Below the pieces are notes generated by a model. That model did no database searches. It saw only the letters and a list, made by a program, of their open reading frames with translations, and was not told where the DNA came from. Source: CATQGW01 sp965242565 (GTDB lineage Bacteria; Chloroflexota; Dehalococcoidia; Bin125). From it: a stretch of 64,000 bases of DNA. Within the stretch, counting starts at the first letter, position 1; each line of letters begins with the position of its first letter. The stretch is from positions 1,922,001-1,986,000 of the forward strand of contig OZ251457.1 in the NCBI GenBank assembly GCA_965242565.1, given 5' to 3'. Shown here one piece after another: positions 17,388-26,100 of the stretch. The position numbers and the translations under genes are program-made.

Positions 17388-17615
17388 ATGACGCTCTCCA
17401 CCCACACCCGAGGCATCCAGCTGGCGCTCGCGGCCCACCGGCCCCGCCCCGAGCGCGGGCGCGGCCTTGTCCACCCTCCCTGCCCCGTCTGCGCCGGCCC
17501 CACCGCGAGGCATGGGCGCCGCGTCGTCTGCGTCATCTGCGGCCACGGCGCGCAGGAACGCCCCCGCCAGCCCACTCGCCAACCCGCCCATCACCCCCGC
17601 CGCCACCCCAACTGA
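17388..17615 (+). CDS. small zinc-knuckle protein (75 aa)
   Basis: This is a 75-residue basic protein with one four-Cys zinc ribbon: PCPVCAGPTARHGRRVVCVICG (shown here as CPVC, 14 residues, CVIC). The flanks are Arg/Pro/His-rich and likely disordered. The ATG at 17388 follows GAGCGAGG by about seven bases and a near-consensus promoter stands 34 bases upstream, which is what persuades me that it is a gene. Codon use at the end (PTRQPAHHPRRHPN) looks poor, so the true stop region may be non-conserved. No family is recognised. Confidence 0.5.
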   Translation: MTLSTHTRGIQLALAAHRPRPERGRGLVHPPCPVCAGPTARHGRRVVCVICGHGAQERPRQPTRQPAHHPRRHPN

Positions 17616-18007
17616 TAGCCCCACTCCCCACCGCCGTCCGCCATTCCCGCCCCCTTCCGTCATTCCCCGCCCCCTTCCGTCATTCCCGCCCCCGAGCGGG
17701 AACCCAGACCCGCCCACAGCGCAAGAGGCGGCAATCCGCCCCAACGGGCGTTCGCCGGAAGCCCGCCCCAGTGCAGCGCCTTACCCCGACCAAACCCGAC
17801 CACTCCCGAACAAACCCGAACAACGCCGACCAAACCTGACCACGACCGACCACCGCCGGCCAGGGAAAACACGAAGATCGCCGGAGCACACCACCTGACC
17901 ACTCCCGAACAAACCCGAACAACGCCGACCAAACCTGACCACCCCCTGCTGTGGCGCACGGCGCGCGGGCGCGGTACCGTAAGGACGGCGGGTGCGCAGG
18001 CATTGCC
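17616..18007. repeat. intergenic with family B hairpin and 46-base direct repeat
   Basis: No gene. A family B hairpin is at 17678-17704, preceded by two degenerate half copies. A 46-base perfect direct repeat (GACCACTCCCGAACAAACCC... to ...AAACCTGACCAC) occurs at 17798-17843 and 17897-17942, 99 bases apart, itself built from CCGACCAAACC-like units. A possible -10 box TACCGT for the PBP gene is at 17975-17980. Confidence 0.7.
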
Positions 18008-20338
18008 ATGCGAGTTGGTTGGGCGGCGCGGCGAGCAGCACTGCTCGCCGCATTCCTCGCGGCGCTGATCTCGAGCGCGTGCATCTTCGGCGGCGAGTCG
18101 GAGCGCGACCTCTCCGAGTACTTTCCGCAAGCCCAGCAGCAGGCGCAGCAGCAGCCCGACCAACCAGCCGCCCCCGCCGCGCAGCAGCAAACCCAGCCCG
18201 GCTCAGCGCTGCCGCCGCTGGAGCGGCTCGAAGACACCTCGCGCGCGCCGGTCAGCGCGCTCGAAGCCGTCCAGCGCTTCTTCCACCTGCTCGCCACCGA
18301 CCGCCTCGCCGAGGCTTGGACCACCATCAGCGTCGAGGGCAAAGAGCGCTACGACGCGGAGCGCTTCGCGCAGCGCTACCGCGACATCTGGGCCGAGGCG
18401 ACGATCCGCGGCTTCAGCTGGGAGATCGTCGAGGGCGACGACGTCAACGCGCCCGCCTTCGACGTGATTCTGCGCTACCAGACGACCTTTTTCGGCGAGA
18501 TCGAGGAGCGCGTCTTCGCTCCCGTCCTGCGCCAGCCTCACTGGGTCGTCGACTGGTCGCCCAATCTGATCTTCGACGGCCTCGGACCCGAGGGCTTCCT
18601 GATCCACACGCTGGTCGAAGTGCCCGAGCGCGGCCGCATCCTCGACCGCAACGGCGAGGTGCTGGCGGGCGAGGCGCAGGTGGCGATTGTGGGCGTGCAT
18701 TGGGACGTGGTGACGGACGAGGATTTCGTGATCGATTTCTTCGTGGAGCGGCTGGGCATGGATGAGGCGGTGGTGCGCTCGCTGATCTACCAGGACGTTC
18801 CGAGTTATCAGTTTCTGCCGGTGGCGGAGTTGCCGATCGGCACGCCCGAGGAGCTGATTGCGGAGTACGACCAGCTTTCCGAGCACGGCATTCTGGTCAG
18901 CCGCGACACGCGGCGCTGGTATCCCCACGGCGAGCTGGCCTCGCATGTCGTCGGCTACCTCCAGGAGATCAACGCCGAGGAACTGGAGCAGCGCTTCACC
19001 GAGGGCTACCGCGCGGGCGACCGGATCGGGCGCGACGGCATCGAGCACTCGTTCGAGAACGCGCTGGCCGGGCGGCGCGGCGGCTCGCTGGTGATCCTCG
19101 ACGCGAGCGGGCGGCCGATCCGCGAGATCACCGTCCGCCCCGCCGTGCCCGGCTCCGATGTCCGCCTCACGCTCGATCTGCGCGTGCAGCAGCTGGCCGA
19201 GGCCGCGCTCGGCGAGCAGCCCGGCGCCGCCGTCGCGCTCGATCCCCGCAACGGCCAGATCATCGCCATGGCTTCCTATCCGCGCATCGACCCCAACGCC
19301 ATCACCGACGGCTTCACCCAGGCGGAAGTCGATCTCTACTTCAACGACGAGCGCCAGCCGTTCATCAACCGCGCGGTCGAACAGGTCTACGCGCCCGGCT
19401 CGACCTTCAAGTCGATCACCCTCGCCGCCGCACTCGAAGAAGGCGGCTACGAGGTCAGCGACCGGCTCGATTGCCCGGTCTCCTGGATGGGCGTGGGCGA
19501 CCAGCCGCTGCGCAACTGGAAAGACACCGACCAGGGCTTGATCAGTCTGGCGCGCGCTCTGGCCGAGTCCTGCAACACCGTCTTCTACGAAATCGGCCTC
19601 CAGCTGGACCGCCGCGACGACCGTTTGCTGCCCTCGATCGCGGCCGGTTTCGGCTTCGGCGCGCCCACCGGCGTGGTCGGGCTGGCCGAGGAATCCGGCG
19701 TCAACCCGTCGCCCGCCTGGAAGCGCGCCGCGCTCAACGAGCCCTGGTACACCGGCGACACGCTCAACACCAGCATCGGCCAGGGCTTCGTCGCCGTCAC
19801 CCCGCTGCAAATGGCCAACGCCTACGCCGCGCTCGCCACCAGCGGCGTGCTCTTCACGCCCGTCATCGTCCACTCGATCGAGCCGCGCGGCGCGCCGCCG
19901 GAGCCGATCGAGCGCCGCGCGATCAACGTGCTGCCCGTCTCCGCCGAAACACTGAGCCAGCTCAAGGCCGCCCTGCGCGGGGTCGTCTCCCAGCCCTTCG
20001 GCACGGGTTGGGGACCGTTCAACGGCAGCGCCCTGCGTGTCGCCGGCAAGTCGGGCACCGCCGAAGATCAGGTGATTGACGCCGAAACGATCGCCACCGT
20101 CGACGAAGCGCAGCAGGCCGCCCAACAGCAGGCCGGCCAGCAGTCGGAGCAGGAACAGCCGCCCGAGCAGGTCGGCCCCTTCTTCACCCACGCCTGGTTC
20201 GCCGCCTGGGCCAACTACGACGACCCCAGACTGGTCGTGGCGATCGTGCTCGACGACGGCAAGTCGGGCGCGGACGACGCCGGACCGATCGCCCGTCGCG
20301 TGCTGGAAGGCGCAATCCTCACCGGCGCGGTACCGTGA
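18008..20338 (+). CDS. class B penicillin-binding lipoprotein with MecA-like N-terminal domain
   Basis: This is a D,D-transpeptidase that cross-links peptidoglycan on the outer face of the membrane. The 776-residue reading begins with an Arg-rich start, a hydrophobic stretch and a lipobox (ALISSAC, Cys about 25), so it is probably a lipoprotein. Next come a Gln/Pro-rich linker, an NTF2-like MecA_N domain (about 75-180, SALEAVQRFFHLLATDRLAE), a dimerisation domain (RILDRNGEVLA) and the transpeptidase domain with APGSTFKS (SxxK serine), AESCNTV (SxN) and AGKSGTAED (KSGT). A Gln-rich insert follows KSGT. MecA-type architecture occurs in low-affinity PBPs, but susceptibility cannot be read from sequence. 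The zincin gene starts four bases after the stop. Confidence 0.93.
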   Translation: MRVGWAARRAALLAAFLAALISSACIFGGESERDLSEYFPQAQQQAQQQPDQPAAPAAQQQTQPGSALPPLERLEDTSRAPVSALEAVQRFFHLLATDRLAEAWTTISVEGKERYDAERFAQRYRDIWAEATIRGFSWEIVEGDDVNAPAFDVILRYQTTFFGEIEERVFAPVLRQPHWVVDWSPNLIFDGLGPEGFLIHTLVEVPERGRILDRNGEVLAGEAQVAIVGVHWDVVTDEDFVIDFFVERLGMDEAVVRSLIYQDVPSYQFLPVAELPIGTPEELIAEYDQLSEHGILVSRDTRRWYPHGELASHVVGYLQEINAEELEQRFTEGYRAGDRIGRDGIEHSFENALAGRRGGSLVILDASGRPIREITVRPAVPGSDVRLTLDLRVQQLAEAALGEQPGAAVALDPRNGQIIAMASYPRIDPNAITDGFTQAEVDLYFNDERQPFINRAVEQVYAPGSTFKSITLAAALEEGGYEVSDRLDCPVSWMGVGDQPLRNWKDTDQGLISLARALAESCNTVFYEIGLQLDRRDDRLLPSIAAGFGFGAPTGVVGLAEESGVNPSPAWKRAALNEPWYTGDTLNTSIGQGFVAVTPLQMANAYAALATSGVLFTPVIVHSIEPRGAPPEPIERRAINVLPVSAETLSQLKAALRGVVSQPFGTGWGPFNGSALRVAGKSGTAEDQVIDAETIATVDEAQQAAQQQAGQQSEQEQPPEQVGPFFTHAWFAAWANYDDPRLVVAIVLDDGKSGADDAGPIARRVLEGAILTGAVP

Positions 20339-20342
20339 GCGG

Positions 20343-20768
20343 ATGCAACGCGCACGCTTCCGCCGCCTGGTCGCCCAGGCGCTCGACGAAATCCCCGACG
20401 CGCTCGCCGAGCGGATGGAAAACGTCGTGATCCTCGTTCGCGGCCGTCCCGAGCCCGAAGACCTGGCGCTGGTCGGCCTCGGCCCGCGCGACCTGCTGCT
20501 CGGCCTCTACAGCGGCCGACCGCTCACCAGCCGCGGCAACTACGGCGAGGTGCTGCCGGACCGCATCTACATCTACCAGGAGCCGATCGAGACCATCTGC
20601 CATTCCGAGCAGGAGATCGTCGAGCAGGTGCGCGAAACCGTGCTGCACGAGGTCGCCCACCATTTCGGCATCGACGACGATCGCCTCGACGAAATCGGCA
20701 TCGCCCCCCGCCAGGACGCCCACATCCAGCCCGAACCAACCCATCCCCGCTACGCCCCGTTCCTCTAG
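20343..20768 (+). CDS. metallopeptidase-like protein (zincin_1 / MTP family)
   Basis: This is a 141-residue member of the short zincin-like family PF06262. The zinc site is VLHEVAHHFGIDDDRLDEIG: HExxH plus a downstream Asp, as in the family. The N-terminal half (RARFRRLVAQALDEIPDALA, then NVVILVRGRPEPED) matches family sequence. It starts four bases after the PBP stop, so the two are translationally coupled or at least cotranscribed. A role in processing is possible, but substrates are unknown for this family. No signal peptide, so it is cytoplasmic. Confidence 0.87.
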   Translation: MQRARFRRLVAQALDEIPDALAERMENVVILVRGRPEPEDLALVGLGPRDLLLGLYSGRPLTSRGNYGEVLPDRIYIYQEPIETICHSEQEIVEQVRETVLHEVAHHFGIDDDRLDEIGIAPRQDAHIQPEPTHPRYAPFL

Positions 20769-20965
20769 CGCCCGCCGCCCCGCGAGATCGCCGCCACCCC
20801 GTGCTCCACCACTGCCACACCCACGCTCCACCACCGTCACACCCGCGCCCCACCTCCGCCATGCCCACGCGCCCCACCTCCGTCATGCCCACGCTCACCA
20901 TTTCCGTCATACCCGCGCTTGCCGCGGGTATCTCGACGCAACCGCCTCAAACGCCGTCTCCTCGC
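20769..20965. repeat. convergent gap with family A hairpin
   Basis: The zincin/toxin convergent junction. Degenerate CCTCCGTCATGCCCACGC units fill 20810-20900 and a full family A hairpin is at 20905-20935. No gene. Confidence 0.7.
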
Positions 20966-21235
20966 TCAGTCTCGCTCGGGCGCCGCCCGCTCGTAGCCCT
21001 CGTAGGCGATCGGTCGCGGTCGCACGCGAATGATCCGGATCTCGCGGCTCTCCCGATCCACCTCATACAGGACGCGCAAACTGCCCACGCGAATTCGCCA
21101 CACATCCTCGTACCCCTGAAGCGGCGCGCCGCCCAACACACTGGCTCCGTTGCTCAGCGCGCGTCGTACTCGCTTCACCTCGCGTCGAGGTCTGGGGCTG
21201 AGCTGAGCGAGCTCGCGGTCCGCCTCCTCCGTCAC
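20966..21235 (-). CDS. ParE/RelE-type toxin-like protein
   Basis: This is an 89-residue protein of the ParE/RelE superfamily: EEADRELAQLSPRPRREVKR, then PLQGYEDVWRIRVGSLRVLY and the closing strand IRIIRVRPR. The middle GYEDVWRIRVGSLRVLYEVD is the core beta-sheet of these toxins. The start is probably GTG 21235; upstream codons (W R V V V T) also fit the family's usual first strand, so a further upstream non-standard start is possible. It lies 29 bases after a 145-residue gene on the same strand that might act as its antitoxin, although that protein is longer than usual antitoxins. RelE types cut mRNA on ribosomes and ParE types inhibit gyrase; I cannot tell which. Confidence 0.78.
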   Translation of the reverse strand: MTEEADRELAQLSPRPRREVKRVRRALSNGASVLGGAPLQGYEDVWRIRVGSLRVLYEVDRESREIRIIRVRPRPIAYEGYERAAPERD

Positions 21236-21264
21236 AACGACGCGCCAGAGCCGATGCTGAGCCG

Positions 21265-21702
21265 CTATCGTTCTGCCCTGAAGAAATAGTCGGCCCCGAG
21301 CAGGTCGTCCATGTCCTCGGGGAACTCCTTATGGACCATGAAGAAGAACTCGCGGCTCTCCGGCGTGTAAGGGTCGAACACGAAGCGATCCATCTTTTCC
21401 AACGCGCCGGGGAGCTTCGCCTCGAGCGCGCGGTTCCACGCCTCTTCCTCCGCATCTTCCACTTCCCAGCGGGCTTCAATTTCCTCGGCCGGAATGATCC
21501 TGGCGGTTGCCCGCCGCTCGGCCGCCACACGCGCGTCCTCGGCGTCCCATTCCGGCGTGAGGTCCTCGTCGAAGCCGACCACCTTCATCCACTCGGCGAA
21601 CTCGTGCTCGCCGATCTTGATGGCGAGCTCAACCCGCTGCCGGCGATCCAGCCCCCGCCACGCCTCATGCATCAGCTGCTGCGCCTGCTCGTTGGTGACC
21701 AT
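21265..21702 (-). CDS. uncharacterised acidic protein, possible antitoxin
   Basis: I do not recognise the family. The 145 residues are strongly acidic and mostly helical: GLDRRQRVELAIKIGEHEFA, then a run of Glu/Ala (EEIEARWEVEDAEEEAWN), then EKMDRFVFDPYTPESREFFF. No membrane segment or signal. The gene ends 29 bases before a ParE/RelE-like gene on the same strand, where an antitoxin would normally sit, but the length and lack of an obvious DNA-binding domain make that only a guess. ATG 21702 has GGGAACAGGAG upstream, a good Shine-Dalgarno. Confidence 0.6.
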   Translation of the reverse strand: MVTNEQAQQLMHEAWRGLDRRQRVELAIKIGEHEFAEWMKVVGFDEDLTPEWDAEDARVAAERRATARIIPAEEIEARWEVEDAEEEAWNRALEAKLPGALEKMDRFVFDPYTPESREFFFMVHKEFPEDMDDLLGADYFFRAER

Positions 21703-21732
21703 GCCCGGCTCCTGTTCCCTGCTGCGCCCAAT

Positions 21733-22842
21733 CTATCGCAACAGCGCCCGCCCGACCGCCTCGGCGACCAGCTCGGGCGCACGCGCCATCGCCTCCTCTA
21801 CGGGCATCCCCGATGGCGTGGACTGCTCGCCGGACGTCAGGCCCGGCAGCCGCCCGTCGCCCTCGATCAGACCGCAGACGGCGATGCACGGCTTGCCCGC
21901 CGCCTGCGCCAGCAGCGCCACCCCGGCGACCGACTTGCCCCATGCAGATTGCGTGTCCAGCCGCCCCTCCCCAGTCAGCACCAAATCCGACCGTGCGACC
22001 CGCTCGGCCAGCCCGATTGCGTTCGCCACCGCGTCGAAGCCGGAAACGAGTAGCGCCCCGCAAAACGCGGACAGCCCCGCGGCCAGCCCGCCCGCCGCGC
22101 CCCCGCCCGGCAGTTCCGCGATACGCACGCCCAGATCGCGCTCCACGATCCCCGCGTAGTTGGCCAGCGCGCGATCCAGGTCCGCCACCGCCGCCGCACC
22201 CGCGCCCTTCTGCGGCCCGTAGACCGCGCTCGCGCCGTCCGGCCCGATGAGCGGATTCTGCACATCGCAGAGCACCGCGATTTCCGTCGCGGCGAGGCGC
22301 GAGTCCAATGCCGAGACATCGATCCGCGCCAGCCGCGCCAGCGCCGCGCCGCCAGGCGCGAGCGGACGCCCCACGTCGTCGAAGAACCGCGCGCCCAGCG
22401 CTGCCGCCGCGCCCGCTCCGCCGTCATTCGTCGCGCTGCCGCCCACCCCAATCAGCATCCGCTCCACCCGCGCCTCCAGCGCGTGCCCGATCAGCTCGCC
22501 CACGCCGTGCGTGGAGGCGCGGCGCGGATCCAGCTGCTCCGCACCCAGCAGCGTCAGCCCGGCCGCCGCCGCCATCTCGATTACCGCCGTGCGACCGTCG
22601 TCGATCCGCCCCCAACGCGCGTCAACCGGCGCGCCCAGCGGTCCGGAAACGCGGGCGATCGAGGTGCGCCCCCGCGCCGCCCGCACGATCGCCTCCACCG
22701 TGCCCGGCCCGCCGTCGGCGATCGGCGCGAGATCGAGCTCCGCGGCGGGATGCGCGCTGTGCGCGGCGTCGGCGAAACAGTCCGTCGCCTCCACCGCCGT
22801 CAGGCTGCCCTTGAACTCCTGCGGCGCGATGAGAATCCGCAT
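21733..22842 (-). CDS. glycerate kinase (GarK/GlxK type)
   Basis: It phosphorylates D-glycerate to 2- or 3-phosphoglycerate, feeding glycolysis from glyoxylate or serine breakdown. The 369 residues are the normal length of the type I family. Landmarks: MRILIAPQEFKGSLTAVEA, IADGGPGTVEAI, MAAAAGLTLL, LIGVGGSATNDGGAGAAAALG and LVLTGEGRLDTQSAWGK. All the phosphate-binding Gly motifs are present. It follows a 58-residue membrane protein gene by 16 bases and precedes the toxin-linked gene by 30 bases on the same strand. Confidence 0.93.
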   Translation of the reverse strand: MRILIAPQEFKGSLTAVEATDCFADAAHSAHPAAELDLAPIADGGPGTVEAIVRAARGRTSIARVSGPLGAPVDARWGRIDDGRTAVIEMAAAAGLTLLGAEQLDPRRASTHGVGELIGHALEARVERMLIGVGGSATNDGGAGAAAALGARFFDDVGRPLAPGGAALARLARIDVSALDSRLAATEIAVLCDVQNPLIGPDGASAVYGPQKGAGAAAVADLDRALANYAGIVERDLGVRIAELPGGGAAGGLAAGLSAFCGALLVSGFDAVANAIGLAERVARSDLVLTGEGRLDTQSAWGKSVAGVALLAQAAGKPCIAVCGLIEGDGRLPGLTSGEQSTPSGMPVEEAMARAPELVAEAVGRALLR

Positions 22843-22858
22843 ACCGACCTCCCGGCGC

Positions 22859-23035
22859 TCAGCCGAGACCGAGGATGCGGATCCCGCCGATCACGATGAT
22901 CGCCGCCGCCCAAAGCAGCGCCACCAGCCGAATGCGGCGGTAGAGCGACGTAATCCCGCCCAGCTTGATGTAGCCGCCCGCCCACAACACGGAGAGCACC
23001 AGCACCGCCACCACGAAGATCAGCCCCGCGCTCAT
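22859..23035 (-). CDS. small two-helix membrane protein (58 aa)
   Basis: This short frame reads MSAGLIFVVAVLVLSVLWAG, a central basic loop (GYIKLGGITSLYRRIR) and a second hydrophobic helix LVALLWAAAIIVIGGI, ending RILGLG. Two clean membrane helices with a positively charged loop, plus a 16-base gap to glycerate kinase, make it a credible operon gene. It is a lipid-membrane hairpin protein of unknown role. No homologue comes to mind. Confidence 0.62.
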   Translation of the reverse strand: MSAGLIFVVAVLVLSVLWAGGYIKLGGITSLYRRIRLVALLWAAAIIVIGGIRILGLG

Positions 23036-23133
23036 ACCACCCCATCCTACCCGTCGGCCGGTGCGTGCCGCCGCGCTTGCCTCAACCCCGCATGCTGGCT
23101 AGCTTGCGCGTCGCGGGTGCGAACGGCGGCGGC

Positions 23134-26100
23134 ATGATCCACATCACCACGGAACGAGCCCGCCGCCTGATCGCGCTGGCGATGCTCTGCGCGCTGGCGG
23201 CGGTCGTCGCCCTCGCCCTCTCCGGACGCACGGATCCGCTCTATCGGCTGGTCGGCGCGGTTGACGCGCACGCCTCCGTGACCGTGACAGCCGAAGACGC
23301 CGCCGCAATCACCATCCCGCCCAACCCCGACGACGCGGGCGCCGCGATCAGCGCGCGCGTCGTGCCGCAGCAGGAGCTGCCGCCCGCGCCGGCGCAGTTC
23401 CCGGACTACCTGGGGGCGTGGGAGTTCAGCATTGAGGGCGGCATCGATGGTGCGGCGACGCTGCGCGCGCCGGCACCCGATGTGGACGGCGCATGGACTG
23501 TGGTTGTCTGGGTCGACGGCGAGTGGCAGCTCACACCGTTCGCCGTCGAGGGCGGAACGATCGTCGCTCCGCTCGTACCGCCCGACCTCAATCTCGGGCG
23601 GATTAGCCGATGGGCTGGCGCCGTCGTAGGGTGCTTCGGCGATCCGATCAAGTGCGCCGGGGACCTGGCGGGCGTCGCGTCCGATTGCATCGCAAACGTC
23701 GCGAAATGCACAGTCGCCAGGATCACGGCGCATTGGGAACTGACCAACGCCTTCTGGGAAGCCGCCGTTGAGGGCACCCGGATCGTGGTCGGTGAGGACT
23801 CGGTCGTCTACTCCATCGTCAAAGGTTCAGTTGGCACACTCGTCGAGATCAGCGATGCAGCGAAAGAGAAGTTCAGGGAGGCCACGACCGATCTGCTGAG
23901 CTTCGTGTTAGGCCAGCCTACGCCGATCCGCTGCCGACCCGATGACCGATCGATTATCTACACGCCGAGTGCCTGGCAGGAGGTGCTCGACGGCTGCGCC
24001 CAGCAGACCTCCGACGGCTCGCTGCTGCGGGTCAAGAACATGCGCCGCTTCTGGGTGCAAGTCTGCCCCTCCAACACGCGCAATGTCGAGCGACGCGGCG
24101 CATTCGATCTTTTCGGTCCGCTCTCCAACTGCCGCGGCGTTGAGGGCGGCACAATGCTCGGCCCGAGCGCCGAAGCCGCCTGGGATGCTGACGACAACGC
24201 CGCGCTCAACGTCAACGCCTACTTCACGCCCCGCGCCGCCCTGATCACGCTCACCGACTGGATCCTCTCCGCCGTGGGCATCGGCGACTTCGGCGGCAAG
24301 GTCGGCATGCTGCTCAGCGTGCTCGAGTCGCTGCGCTCGATCGACGAAGTCCAGAACGTCATCCAGGCGGTCGAGCAGGGCCGGATCGCGGATGCCTTCG
24401 AGCGCTTCGCCGCATTGATCCGCAACGAAGTCGCCCGCGGGCGCGTGATCGAACTGCTGGCCAAATCCGGGATCGTCCAGACACTCGGCGTACATCTCTC
24501 GGCCGACGCAATCAAGGCCGCCGTTGGTTGGGCCGCAGTGGTTGAGCTGAGTCTTGATGTCGCCAACCTTGCAACCCTCCGAACCCGCTCCAACGGCTAC
24601 GCCGGCTCCGTCTCGTTCCGTTCGCTTCGCGCCGCGACTCCACGCGCCGAACAGGTGCGGCAGGCGGGCGGCGAAATGGAGCGCGTCGAGCAAACGCGCC
24701 GCGCCAGCGACCGCACCGCTGTCGAACCGCCCACCACCGAGCGCGCCGCGCCCGATCACGTGCTGATCCGGGAGGTTGGCACAATCGACGTCTTCCTCAC
24801 CCGAATCGCCGCCGGCAAACGCTTCAAGCGCCTGCTGCTCAACCCGGCGGTCTTCGAGAGCTACGGCTTCGACTGGCAGTCGGTGCGCGATGTGAGCGCC
24901 GAGGAAATTGGCCGCTGGGCGCACAGCAGCCTCGTACGGCTGGAAGGCGATTACCGGGTCTGGCAGCTCTTCCCCGACGGCGACGAAGGCGAGCGGCGCT
25001 GGCTCGACATCACCGCCGAACAGTTCGTCGCAGCCGGCTTCGACTGGGACTCCGTGGCGGAGATCAACCGCACCGAGTTCGAGGCCTACGACGAAGGCCG
25101 CCCGGTCACCGCCGCCGAACTCGGCCTGGCCGGCGCGCCGCCCACCGCCGGCGGCGCGCTGCGGTTCGTCGCCGATGTCGGCGACCGCACCCTCACCATC
25201 GGGGAGCACTCCGGCAATGTCATCCTCCCCGCGGCCGTCGGCGGTCGCGCGCCCTACACCTACCGGCTCTCGCCGCCCTCCGGGATGAGCTTCAACCCCG
25301 CAACGCGCCGGTTCGGCGGCATCCCCAACGGGCCCGCCGGCGATCACACGCTCAGCTACCGCGCAACCGACGGCGTCGGAAATGAGGTTCGCGCCGATTT
25401 CGCCATCTCCATCGTCTCAGACTTGCAGCGCGATCCGTCTCCTTCGGCGGGTGGCAGTCGCGCGCAAGCAGTCACGGTCGGTGATCATCATGCCTGCGCG
25501 CTGCTCGACTCGGGCGCGATCGAGTGCTGGGGACGCAACTACTACGGCCAGGCGGACGCGCCGGGCGGGTCGTTCAGCGCCGTCAGCGCGGGCGGGAGGC
25601 ACACCTGCGGGCTGCGCACGAGCGGCGCGGTCGAGTGCTGGGGAGACAACTACTACGGCCAGGCGGACGCGCCGGGCGGGTCGTTCAGCGCCGTTAGCGC
25701 GGGCGACTGGCACACCTGCGGGCTGCGCACGAGCGGCGCGGTTGAGTGCTGGGGAAACAACGACTCCGGCCAGGCGGACGCGCCGGGCGGGTCGTTCAAC
25801 GCCGTCAGCGCGGGCGAGTGGCACACCTGCGGGCTGCGCGCGAGCGGCGCGGTCGAGTGCTGGGGATGGAACCGCTACGGCCGGACGGACGCGCCGGGCG
25901 GGTCGTTCAGCGCCGTTAGCGCGGGCGGGTTGCACACCTGCGGGCTGCGCGCGAACGGTGAGATCGAGTGCTGGGGATGGAACGACGATGGCCAGACGAA
26001 CGCGCCGGGCGGAGCGTTCAGCGCCGTCAGCGCGGGCGGGAGCCACACCTGCGGGCTGCGCACCAGCGGCGCGATCGAGTGCTGGGGATACAACGGCTCC

